Made by a program: the position numbers and the translations under genes. This document shows positions 54,601 through 64,000 of a stretch of 64,000 bases of DNA, piece by piece; within the stretch, counting starts at the first letter, position 1; every line of letters begins with the position of its first letter. Below the pieces are notes generated by a model that had not been told where the DNA came from, made no database searches, and was given only the letters and a program-made list of their open reading frames with translations. The DNA is from Alopecurus myosuroides (Eukaryota > Streptophyta > Magnoliopsida > Poales > Poaceae): the NCBI GenBank assembly GCA_028641055.1, contig CM054063.1, positions 44,246,220 to 44,310,219 on the forward strand. Reading direction: 5' to 3'.

Positions 54601-55906
54601 GTAACTGAATGTAAAAGTTCAGTTCGTCTGAACTTGGCCGCAACAGGGAGAGCCTGGCGACGCCTCGCGAGTGGCCGCTGCTGTGCTGCTCGACGCGGAG
54701 GTGTACGTGGTGTGGGTGCTCGGGTGCGTGCGGAGAGTACAGCGAGAGGGAGTAAGGGGAGGTGATCACCTCGGGCTGAAGGAGGAGCAGGCGGCTTGGC
54801 TCGGTGGTGGCGATCGGAGACGAAGAGGAGGACGGCGGCGGCGCCTTGGTCGCTCCCGGCAACTGCCGCGGCGTCGAGGACGAAGGGGACGGCACGGGGG
54901 TTCCGTTCCCGTGCCTAACCTACGAGGAGGTGGCCTAACGGTGCGGCGATCGCCGGAGAGGGAGGAGGTGGTGGTTCGGTGTTTGGGTTCAGTTCAGTTA
55001 CAGAGAGGTGGAGCGGATACAGAGAGAGGGAAAAGGAAGAACTCGGCGGCGGCAGGCGAGGGAGAGAGGAGGGAGAAGGGTAGAGGGGAGCCCTAGGGTA
55101 GCTAGGGCTTATATGGAGGCGGAGGGCGAGCAGTGGCCGTCTGCTGCTCTCTGCAGCGACGTGGATGCTGCGGATGAAATACGTACAGAGGTAGGAGAAG
55201 GAGGTGGGGGGTACCAGGCCAGGGGAGATGGTGGGATGGCCCAAAAGGCTGGCCTGCCCCCTCTCCCTCTCTTTTGTTTTATTTTTCTTTCTCTTTTTTT
55301 TTTGCAGATTTGAATAGGAAAGAAAAGGTTAGTTTTTTTTTAGGGTTAGAAAAATTCGGAACAAATTGTTATGGGTTAGTTATGATAACAGCAACATTGT
55401 GTAACTCTTGTTTTTCAACAAAATTTGAATTTAGTTGTTGTTTGTATTTTATTGAATTTGAGTGAAAATTGGATTTAAGTGAAATATTGAAAAGAACAAT
55501 TTAATAGTTTTTAATTTCAAGTTTAATGATAACAAATGATTGATTTGTTTTGTAATTTCCATAAATTTCAAAATGGTTGCTGTTTGGAAATATAATTGAA
55601 TTTGAAAATGTTTTGGTATTAAATAAATTATTGATAGAAACAAAACAATAGTTTGAAATTACAACTTTAATGGAAACAAATAATTGTTTTGATTTGAATA
55701 TTCATTTGGAAATTGTAACAGCACAAGTATGAAACAAAAGGTTTGAAATTTGATTTGAAATTCAAATAGAAAAACAAGGGAAAACAAAGGAAAACAGAGG
55801 AAAACAATTGGAAAACAAATGCAAAACTTAAGATGCCATGATGCAAAACATAAAATAACAGAGAGCAAACATTCTAATGGATGTTTTTCATACTTGGGAT
55901 GTTACA
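51680..55906 (-). repeat. Left LTR (3' LTR of minus-strand element), 4227 bp
   Basis: TGTCGCACCC...GATGTTACA as read on the plus strand. It contains a tRNA-like segment (54440-54530), a G20-scale run at 54557-54577, and AT-rich tracts. Open frames within are not conserved genes. Confidence 0.9.
54440..54530 (-). other. tRNA-like/SINE-like segment in LTR (left copy)
   Basis: On the minus strand an A-box-like TGGTTCAGCGC (54508-54518) and a B-box GGTTCGAGTCC (54473-54483) are spaced as in tRNA promoters, with a T-run (54440-54448) downstream. It does not fold as a complete tRNA by eye. Confidence 0.6.
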
Positions 55907-56490
55907 AAACGCCCCCCCTTGAAGGAATCGCGCCCCGAGATTCCTACTGAGAAGAGAAAAGGTCCGGATACTTCTTGCGAAGATCCTCTTGAGCTGCGAC
56001 ACATGGAACACATCGTGCACCTTGGATAGTTTTTCTGGAAGTTCAAGACGATAGGCATTCCTGGCAACTCTTCTAGAAAGACGTCAGGGAATTCGCAAAC
56101 CACCGGAACATTTTCGAGTAAAGGTAGAGGTTTTGCATCGAGGGTGCATAGCTGAATGGAACTTGATTCATGTGGAGAATAGATTATCTGGCCAGAAGGG
56201 TGGAACAGAGTTATTGACTTTTGAGCACAGTCAATTTTTGCTTTATTGGCCTTCAGCCAATCCATACCAAGAATGACATCAATGTCAGAATTTCCCAGCA
56301 ACATGAGAGAAGCGAGGAATATGCGACCTCCAATTAGGATTTGATTGCCTTTACTTATCTTGGAAGTCAACATTTGAGATCCCGGGGAGTGAACAGTGAT
56401 TTGATTGCTTAGTGGAACCACATTTAGGTTGTTTTTTGTGGCAAAGATCTTTGACACGAAAGAATGTGATGCTCCGGTAGAAGAACTGAA
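55888..56490 (-). pseudogene. Retropepsin/pol-start fragment of large-LTR Gypsy
   Basis: The minus-strand sequence reads SSTGASHSFVSKIF (upstream part in a shifted frame), then SNQITVHSPGSQMLTSKI, DVILGMDWLKANKAKIDCAQ, KSITLFHPSG and VVCEFPDVFLEELPGMP. This is the protease and protease-RT linker of Tekay/Del-type Gypsy polyproteins. ILGMDWL and FPDVF.EELPG are diagnostic. The catalytic DTG/DSG reads STG, so Asp is replaced by Ser. After the linker the sequence runs into QKNYPRC and the polypurine tract, with RT, RNase H and integrase absent. Gag is also missing upstream. The element could not make a functional protein from this region. Confidence 0.82.
55911..55920 (-). promoter_or_regulatory. 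Polypurine tract of large-LTR element
   Basis: AAGGGGGGGC on the minus strand, four bases from the left LTR, preceded by ATCTCGGGGCGCGATTCC, which is typical just upstream of Del/Tekay 3' LTRs. Confidence 0.7.
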
Positions 56491-56969
56491 GTGGCAAGCA
56501 ACAACAAGGTTTCAACGGACGAAAAGGATGTTGAGGAGAACAGGATATCGAAGCAACATTTGGGAAACACGAGACCAAAACTCCTGAGGTACTACGGAAA
56601 ACCCCATCCGGGCTTCTAAAGGATCAATATCTACTGCTTAAGGAATAGAGGATCTGCTTCCGGTGCTTACACGCCTCCGTTCTCAATCGTGAGTAGGCAA
56701 CATGATAAATCATGTCACAACCACCTCCATTCCTATGGTCTAGTAGATATAACCATCCTAGAGAAACCATGATACGTGAAATCCTAACTTGAAAGTTTAG
56801 ATGAGAAGGGAAAACAACGTTGCTCTTCCTTACCAGAAAAGGGAGGGTGGGTGGGGAAAGAAATAAAAGAACAGAATTCCTACTCTCACGTTTCATTTTT
56901 TCCTATATAGCTACAAAATAGTTTCTAGACTCAACTGCGACCAGTAAAAGGGATCCTACAGGCAGACAT

Positions 56970-56981
56970 GCTCTGATACCA
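56970..56981 (-). promoter_or_regulatory. Primer-binding site, initiator Met-tRNA
   Basis: TGGTATCAGAGC on the minus strand, two bases from the right LTR (the 5' LTR of this element). Confidence 0.9.
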
Positions 56982-56983
56982 TT

Positions 56984-59900
56984 TGTCGCACCCGGACTTC
57001 TATAGGATACTCATCGGGCCGTTGAATAGTAGATGATTGGATTACGGGGCTTACCTGCACCCGCATCCTCTTACGAGTAGGCCAACACATATAGTGTGAC
57101 AACCAAACTCTACTATCCACCGTCGATGTAAACCATCCCATAGAGATCAGGATACTACCATTGACGTACTTCATACCATACACACATGGTACGTCAACGG
57201 CGTTTAACAAAATGATAGCACAACAGATCTCTAAGACACAAAAGATGGAAATAAGTTGCAAATGGCTCTCACTAGAGCAGAGAATAGCAAATTCACTCAT
57301 CCAGAGGACACATGTCCCAACATATCATCATTACATCACAGCGGAAGCATTCAAAAGGTCTGAGTACAGACAAATCCAAATAGGCCTAAGAGGCCGGGAA
57401 TGAAAAGAAGACGGAGCCCATCCACGTAGTCTCGGATCCTGCCTGGGTCCGCTATCTACTCGTCAAATGTCTCGTCGTACTCCACGTAGTAGCCTCCATG
57501 GGGATCCTCGGAATCGTAGTCTGTGGAAACCACAGCCCCAAAGGGGTCAGTACATACAAGTACTAGCAAGCACGACTCACACTTCACCAAAGTGTACCCG
57601 GCAACACCAGGTACAAATGCTTAGGTTCAACAGAAGAATAGGTGATATAAAAGATGCTGCAGCGGGCTGCACTAACCAACTACAGAGACACGCTACAACT
57701 TCCGGCTAACAGAAAGAAGATAAGATAGCGTATCGTAACCAACTATTGTTAACCACCAAACAAACCCATCCAATGTTACCCCCTACTAAGGAAGCAACCC
57801 AAGGATAACTCACACAGTTGGATTAATGATGGTTCAGGTTATTGTGTCAATAAGCCTATTACTAGTCAAATTGTTAATCATTAGGTGTAAGTTGTTCTGA
57901 GTACTTGTTAGCCAGTACTTTCACCAAGTCAACCATAACCGCGGAAAACACGGCTTCTCGAGAAGATTTAACCCTGCAGGGATGCACCAATTTGGCCGTA
58001 CACGTAAGAATAACCCGCCAGATGGAATGGCCCTTCCACCAAGCAGGGCACTCAACATAACCCAACTCTTCTTCGCATCAAGCCCAAAGAACCCCGTGCA
58101 ATTGAGCGCACGACTAATCGAGCCCCACGAAGAAAAGGGGACCCTAATAGCACTCTAAGAACGTGTCTCCCTAAATGCCGACTACAAAAGTTCCACCCTG
58201 GCCACGGGTTCGCACCTGCATATGCATGCGGCAAATGGAAAACCCGAACTAAATGAGGCGATTTGGACGAGATGCGAATCGAATCAAATTGAGGGGGCGC
58301 CCATACACGCTTCCCACATGCGGTTAGTGCGCTCATCATGGATCAGTAGACAAGACCCTTTTCCTAATTAGGGTCGACACTAGCAGGCCTCAAAACCACG
58401 CCAGGCCTCCTGCCGGTGCCTTATCATCAAATTATTATTACCCAAAACATTAACAGGTTGTTGTTTAAACACCGAGCCCATAGAACATAATAAATATGGT
58501 AAAAGAAGTAACGGTCATCAGACTCGAGCACAAGCAACCCTAAGCATGCTAGTAAGACACAGGCAACAAGCAAGGGGTTATAGGTGTGGAGGTGAGGCCA
58601 TATCAGGGTTATATGATAACATGTGATAGGATCGGGACACAAGCAACGAGTCATAAGGCTAGCAGAAAAGACAACGGAAAGTATCGGTATCCAGTGTGGA
58701 AAAGAACACAATGGTTCATGTGAGTGAATACTTTCCTGCAAACTCAGTAGCCTGGTACTGAGCTAACTCCTCAGTAGTAGTGGCGTAAACCTCGTCTGTC
58801 TCAACGTCGTCGTCTATTCGAGAAGCAAACAAACAATCGAAGAGAGACGAACAATCAATAACATGGCATAATGCACAATCATGGGATGATGCATGGCAAT
58901 TTAATTGATGCATCAAAATAAACTAATTGACAAGATAACATGTTTAAATGGGCCCATATGCAATTTGGTTTGCATATGGAAAGCCCATGAATTTAAGGTG
59001 GGATTAAATGATCTACAACTAACCATCAGGTGAAAGTTGATTAGCATGATGCATGGATGATGAAAACAATAAGGAAACAACAATAGATGCAATTTGATAT
59101 GTTGTTTACCAAGTTTGGGATTTTATTTATTAAGTTATGGAATTTTGGTTTCTTAAATGAGTTACACAAGCATTTGTTGTTTTCACCAATTTTATTTGTT
59201 CAAAATAGATAACAAAGTTCATATTTGACAAGAACACAAGATTTTAGTTGGAATACATGTTTCAATTATTGAAAAAGGAATTAGAATGAACAAGTTATTA
59301 ATTTGACAATTTTAAATGCATTAATTAGGAAACAGTTGTTTTCAGCAATTTAATTTATTTAAAACAGAACACAAAGTTGATATTTGCAAAGTACATGAAA
59401 AATGGGATGGAAAACATATTTAGTTTGTTCAATTTGGAATTTTTATGCCCAAGTTATGAATTTTGCAAAATTAAATGAATTAAACAAGGATTCAAATATT
59501 TCACCAATTTAAATTATTCAAAACAGTAAACAAAATTTATATTTAGGTAGAGAATTTAATTTGGAGTGGAAAACATATTTAAAATGTTTAATTTGGAGTT
59601 GGAATGATTTAGTTATGCATTTTTAGAGTTTAAGTATTAATCTGCCATTTTAAATAACAGCTAGGGACTTAGAAAATATGTGCAGGGACCTAGAAGAAAC
59701 TAGCAAGGACTGGTTTGTGATTCTGTCAAGTTTCTGTATCAAAAAAGAAAGAAACAAAAAGTGTGGTTTTAATCTGCGGGAGGGGGACTCGAACCCTGGC
59801 CGCGGATGCGCAAGCAGAGGCGCTAAACCACTGCAGTAGCTCTGTGTTTGTTGACAGGTAAGGGCATGGGGGGGTGTTAACCTTCAGTTAGCTGCTAACT

Positions 59901-61211
59901 GTAACTGAATGTAAAAGTTTAGTTCGTCTGAACTTGGCCGCGACGGGGAGAGCCCGGCGACGCCTCGCGAGTGGCCGCTGCTGTGCTGCTCGACGCGGAG
60001 GTGTACGTGGTGTGGGTGCTCGGGTGCGTGCGGAGAGTACAGCGAGAGGGAGGAAGGGGAGGTGATCACCTCGGGCTGAAGGAGGAGCAGGCGGCTTGGC
60101 TCGGTGGTGGCGACCGATGACGAAGAGGAAGACGGCGGCGGCGCCTCGGTCGCTCCCGGCAACTGCCGCGGCGTCGAGGACGAAGGGGACGGCACGGGGG
60201 TTCCGTTCCCGTGCCTAACCTGCGAGGAGGTGGCCTAACGGTGCGGCGATCGCCGGAGAGGGAGGAGGTGGTGGTTCGGTGTTTGGGTTCAGTTCAGTTA
60301 CAGAGAGGTGGAGCGGATGCAGAGAGAGGGAAAAGGAAGAACTCGACGGCGGCAGGCGAGGGAGAGAGGAGGGAGAAGGGTAGAGGGGAGCCCTAGGGTA
60401 GCTAGGGCTTATATGGAGGTGGAGGGCGAGCAGTGGTCGTCTGCTGCTCTCTGCAGCGACGTGGATGCTGCGGATGAAATCCGTACAGAGGTAGGAGAAG
60501 GAGGTGGGGGGTACCAGGCCAGGGGAGATGGTGGGCTGGCCCAAAAGGCTGGCCTGCCCCCTCTCCCTCTCTTTTGTTTTACTTTTCTTTCTTTCTCTTT
60601 TTTTTTTTGCAGATTTCAATAGGAAAGAAAAGGTTAGTTTTTTTTTAGGGTTAGAAAAATTAGGAAAAAATTGTTATGGGTTAGTTATGACAACAGCAAC
60701 ATTGTGTAACTCTTGTTTTTCAACAAAATTTGAATTTAGTTGTTGTTTGTATTTTATTGAATTTGAGTGAAAATTGATGTTAAGTGAAATATTGAAAAGA
60801 ACAATTTAATATTTTTTAATTTCAAGTTTAATGATAACAAATGATTGATTTGTTTTGTAATTTCCATAAATTTCAAAATGGTTGCTGTTTGGAAATATAA
60901 TTGAATTTGAAAATGTTTTGGTATTAAATAAATTATTGATAGAAACAAAACAATAGTTTGAAATTACAACTTTAATGGAAACAAATAATTGTTTTGATTT
61001 GAATATTCATTTGGAAATTGTAACAGCACAAGTATGAAACAAAAGGTTTGAAATTTGATTTGAAATTCAAATAGAAAAACAAGGGAAAACAAAGGAAAAC
61101 AGAGGAAAAAAATTGGAAAACAAATGCAAAACTTAAGATGCCATGATGCAAAACATAAAATAACAGAGAGCAAACATTCTAATGGATGTTTTTCATACTT
61201 GGGATGTTATA
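56984..61211 (-). repeat. Right LTR (5' LTR of minus-strand element), 4228 bp
   Basis: Near-identical to the left LTR with only scattered changes and almost equal length. Its outer terminus reads GATGTTATA instead of GATGTTACA, so the canonical TG start is TA on the minus strand. The tRNA-like segment recurs near 59755-59840 with a mutated A box. Confidence 0.9.
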
Positions 61212-62395
61212 GGTGTGACCTGGTTCACCAACATCTACCTCTCTGTAGAGAGTTTCATGACTTATAGCCTGAAAGCCACAGATCGGACAAACCGGAGGGA
61301 ATCTTGTCAAGAGTTTGGTTATACCTTTGTATTGTGACTTCCTAGGTCCTAGCCTAACACAACCAAGAAACTTGTTACATTTTGCTACCCCCTTTTGACG
61401 TTGGTACCGACTTTAGTCCTATAAGCCTAGTTTTTCTCCAGCGGGACTAGGTTTTTCACCGGAGAGGGGCTCCGGAGCGTCGAGATCCAACTACAAGCTA
61501 GGGGGTTCCGTACCATGTGTTTAAAAGCGTGTTATGGTTTTGTATGGAAAATATTTCACTCCAGGGTGTGACCTGCTTCGCCGAGATCTACCTCTCTCTA
61601 GAGAGTTTCATGACTTATAGCCTAAAAGTCTCAGATCGGACAAACCGGAGGGAATCCTGTTAAGATTTGGGTTATACCTTTGTATTGTGACTTCCTAGGG
61701 CCTAGAATAACACAACCAAGCAACTAGTTACACTTTTCTACCCCCTTTTTACATTGGTACCGAGTTTAGTTTTATAAGCCTAGTTTTTCTCCAGCGGGAC
61801 TAGGTTTTCACCGGAGAGGGGCTTCAGAGCGTTGGGATCCAACCACAAGCTAGGGGGTTCCATACCATGTGTGTATAAGTGTGTTATGGGTTTTGGATGG
61901 AAAATATTGCACTCCTGGGTGTGACCTTCTTCACCGACATCTACCTCTCTCTAGAGAGTTTCATGACTTATAGCCTGAAAGTCCTAGATCGGACAAACCG
62001 AAGGGAATCTTGTTAATAGTTGGGTTATACCTTTCTATTGTAACTTCCTAGGGCCTAGAATAACACAACTAAGCAACTAGTTTCACTTTTATACCCCCTT
62101 TTTACGTTGGCACCGAGTTTTGTCGTATAAGCCTAGTTTTTCTCCAGCGGGACTAGGTTTTCACTAGAGAGGGGCTCCGGAGCGTCGGGATCCAACAACA
62201 AGCTAGGGGGTTCCATAGAATGTGTGTACAAGTGTGTTATGGGTTTTGTATGGAAAAGATTGCACTCCGAGGTGTGACCTGCTTCACCGGCATCCACTTC
62301 TCTCTAGGGAGTTTCATGACTTATAGCTTAAAAGTCCCAGATTGGACAAACCGGAGGGAATTTTGTCAATAGTTGGGTTATACCTTTGTAAAGAC
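61212..62395 (+). repeat. Tandem repeat array, right part
   Basis: The interrupted third unit resumes at 61217, and further units start near 61430, 61783 and 62136. The last stops after about 260 bp at 62395. Unit spacing is 353 bp. Confidence 0.92.
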
Positions 62396-62685
62396 TTGGG
62401 TTATGGATAATATGGATGTCATATTTGGATTTATATCATTTTTCTAATCGGTTTAGACATATTATTTGTCAAATTTTGATTTACGATTTATAGATATGAA
62501 TTATTTAATATTAAATGGAATAAGGAAAATAATTAATTATTATTTGAATTCAAGAATATTTTTAATCAATATTATTATTAACCATTCATTTATATATATG
62601 TAAATAATTATTTGGATCCATAAAATAAAGTTGCGTGACTCATGGTCCATAGGTTAATAGGATTGATAGGTAGCTCATAGGTAAG
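62396..62685. other. AT-rich CACTA interior
   Basis: No coding signal; many TTATTTAATA-type stretches. Confidence 0.5.
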
Positions 62686-62750
62686 GAACGAAGAAGTTAA
62701 GCGTGTTGAGGGTGGACTAGTCCCAAGATGGGTGACCTATCGGTAAGTGT
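62686..62750 (+). other. 5S rRNA-like fragment with Pol III control region
   Basis: The sequence AAGTTAAGCGTG (62694-62705) and GATGGGTGACC (62727-62737), with the right spacing, matches the box A to box C region of plant 5S rRNA. The 5' and 3' thirds of 5S rRNA are diverged. Best read as a 5S-derived relic (SINE3 or Cassandra-like origin possible), not a functional rRNA gene. Confidence 0.7.
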
Positions 62751-62884
62751 CATTAGAAGCGAGTAATTTAGATTGTAATTAAGAATGCTTAGAGATAAAT
62801 ATGTCCATAGTGCGATTAACTAGTTAAAAAAATTAAAATACAAAAATGAAAAAAAAATTAAAAATTGATTTTTTTTTTTGAAAA

Positions 62885-63145
62885 AAATATGGTCTAGGCC
62901 GACGGTATGCCGTCGGTGTAGCTAGGAAGTACGCCGAGGGGGGCCGTCGGCATCTAGTTTACATGGGGAGGACCCGTTCTGACAGGTGAGTGGGGCCCAC
63001 ACAATGGAACGCCGAGGGGGAATGATACGCAAACGGCTAAACGACCTTCGCCGATGGACATCTACACCGAGGGCGAGATGCCGACGACAATGATGGCTAC
63101 GCCGAGGGTCTTCGGCCGTCGGCATCTTTATGCTTTCCCGTAGTG
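62885..63145. repeat. Right subterminal repeats and TIR of CACTA-type element
   Basis: GGCCGACGGTATGCCGTCGG, GTACGCCGAGGGGGGCCGTC and TACGCCGAGGGTCTTCGG form inverted motifs, ending TTTCCCGTAGTG. Confidence 0.75.
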
Positions 63146-64000
63146 CTCCACTAACACATGCCACCTTGCCCAGCCACTCCCTATAGCACCCTTTCCGCTC
63201 TAGACAGAGCTGCTCTAGGATTTGGCGACCGCCATCATGACATCCTAACAAAGATGGCGGCCTCCATCATGCCATCCTAACAAATCTCACCCTCCGTGAA
63301 CACATGCCACATTTCCCAGCGAGCCGATCCGCAAGACGCGTTGCTTTAAAACATCGCTATGGCGCCGAAGTAGAAAAGATCCTGCCATTCTCAGGGATTC
63401 GGCGGCTCGACACTGGAAGATATGGGAGGGAATATTTGCGGTCTTTTTGAACAGCAAAAGAAGCTGCACGCAGGTATGATGCGGCAGCGGTCTAAAAATA
63501 ATGTGCATATTAAGTTGACATTTTCCAGCGAGGAAGTAGTTCCTGCCGCCTTGAAGGTTGTTGACAGGCTCAATGCTAGTAGGAAAAAGAAGCATGTTAC
63601 TAAGTCGAGGTTCTCTCTATCCATCACCAACCCCTGGTAAATGGTGTGCACAAATTTGGATTAGAAAGAGAGAAAAAACAAGTGACTTGACACACACGAT
63701 GATGAAAACTATGCCGCAATGGCCGTGGTGCATGCTTATGAAGCAATGTTTCCAACAAATGTATTGTCTACTGTCAGCAAGTCCTAGTTGAATTTGGAGC
63801 CTGGGCCAATAGCTGAAGATGTGATGTCGTTGAGCCCTTACCCTGAGTGACCCTTTCAGCCACGGGTGTTAGCTTGCTCGAGGTGATCCCCTCATCGATG
63901 CCGTAGACAGCCGTCGCCAGCAAGGGAGAGGCATTTCCTCGCCCGAAGAAGGGAACCAGGTCCGACACGCTAGCTGCTAACACAGAATACAAGGGAGTCG
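63146..64000. other. Right flank of CACTA: repeated modules and weak coding segments
   Basis: Modules resembling those left of the CACTA lie at 63158-63240 and 63306-63340. A 72-codon plus-strand frame at 63422-63640 (FEQQKKLHAGMMRQRSKN) and a minus-strand frame near 63830-63992 (DLVPFFGRGNASPLLATAVY) look protein-like. The latter ends at a TCAGGGTAAG that could be a splice donor. Neither matches a family I recognise. Confidence 0.35.

Larger units (their letters stand above)
51680..61211 (-). mobile_element. Large-LTR Gypsy derivative (LARD-like), 9.5 kb, minus strand
   Basis: Two 4.2-kb LTRs flank only 1077 bp of internal DNA. The target duplication is AGTGT (51675-51679) versus GGTGT (61212-61216), one mismatch. 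Orientation is set by a Met-tRNA primer site on the minus strand at 56970-56981 and a purine tract next to the left LTR. The internal region encodes only a decayed retropepsin and the start of RT-linker sequence, so mobility must come from a related Tekay/Del-type Gypsy. LTR size recalls the LARD class (Sukkula/Erika), but I cannot confirm the family. Confidence 0.88.
50444..63145. mobile_element. CACTA-type element with satellite-like core, interrupted by a large retroelement
   Basis: The right end, inverted CACTACGGGAAAGCATAAAG (to 63145), is a good CACTA terminus. The left end CACACCAGAAACGCTACAGA (50444) is a degenerate counterpart. Both are followed by inverted repeats of TACGCCGACGG/CCCTCGGCCTAGC-type motifs (50480-50650, 62890-63130). 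No transposase is present. The 3-bp flanks do not match. The interior is a 353-bp tandem array, an AT-rich segment and a 5S-like fragment. 9.5 kb of the length is the nested minus-strand element. Confidence 0.72.

Noticed and set aside
51680..61211. Paired repeated 5-kb frames interpreted as duplicated genes
   Set aside because: The repetition is explained by two LTRs with a target duplication and a primer-binding site; the short frames inside are not gene-like.
62686..62750. A functional 5S rRNA gene
   Set aside because: Only the internal control region is recognisable; the 5' and 3' thirds needed for the mature rRNA are diverged and there is no tandem array.

Overview
This window is almost entirely nested transposable elements from a large plant genome. 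The element families point to a Triticeae grass (wheat, Aegilops or barley type). These include Reina-type, Athila-type and Tekay-type Gypsy elements, a SIRE/Maximus-type Copia element, CACTA elements with CCGGGAC subterminal repeats, a Stowaway-like end and a PIF/Harbinger element with GGGCATCTCCA ends. The genus assignment is inference from family resemblance, not from a search. No bacterial-style genes, operons or CRISPR arrays are present. The only convincing host gene is the 3' end of an HtrA/Deg-like (PDZ) protease gene at 8192-9837, with four exons bounded by usable splice sites.

Layout. 1-2486: 5'-truncated Copia RT/RNase H fragment and remnants. 2487-7833: complete but mutated Reina-like chromovirus (353-bp LTRs, TSD TATGT). 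7834-9837: Deg-like exons, with a one-ended Stowaway MITE in an intron. 9985-10269: LINE 3' end. 10271-17412: large CACTA with a decayed Tnp2 transposase, a captured FAR1/MULE fragment and a reverse-strand second ORF. 17700-19560: Gypsy gag remnant (minus). 19720-21230: intact-ended 1.5-kb non-autonomous CACTA (TSD TAG) built of inverted 'TCTGTGGCGCAC' repeats and a GGT/GGA core. 21435-42072: one 20.6-kb SIRE/Maximus-like Copia unit (TSD GCTGG). It is interrupted in gag by a 9.1-kb Athila-like Gypsy (TSD CCAAT) and in its third ORF by an 857-bp solo LTR (TSD CAATG). 42073-47095: tandem 2.6-kb duplication carrying a Harbinger-type element. The second copy is complete (45428-49057, TSD TAA) and holds a reverse-strand solo LTR (TSD GGGGG). 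50444-63145: CACTA-type element with an array of about 353-bp tandem repeats. The array is split by a 9.5-kb minus-strand Gypsy derivative with 4.2-kb LTRs, and a 5S rRNA-like fragment lies near the element's 3' end. 49058-50443 and 63146-64000 are the flanks of that CACTA and share diverged repeated modules.

The element order can be dated relatively. The Harbinger-type element inserted first. A segment including its 5' part was then tandemly duplicated. The SIRE element later entered one copy only, and the Athila-like Gypsy and the solo LTR inserted inside it. Almost all coding regions carry nonsense or frameshift mutations. The Athila-like Gypsy and the 9.5-kb derivative lack reverse transcriptase and integrase, so they would depend on other elements for mobility.

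The most interesting signals are regulatory. Two unrelated retrotransposons each carry an LTR-U3-like segment immediately upstream of their extra, env-position ORF. The Athila-like LTRs share a nested palindrome whose arms appear to covary. The SIRE LTR has about 100-bp promoter repeats full of CCGGAATATTCCGG-type palindromes whose copy number differs between its two LTRs.
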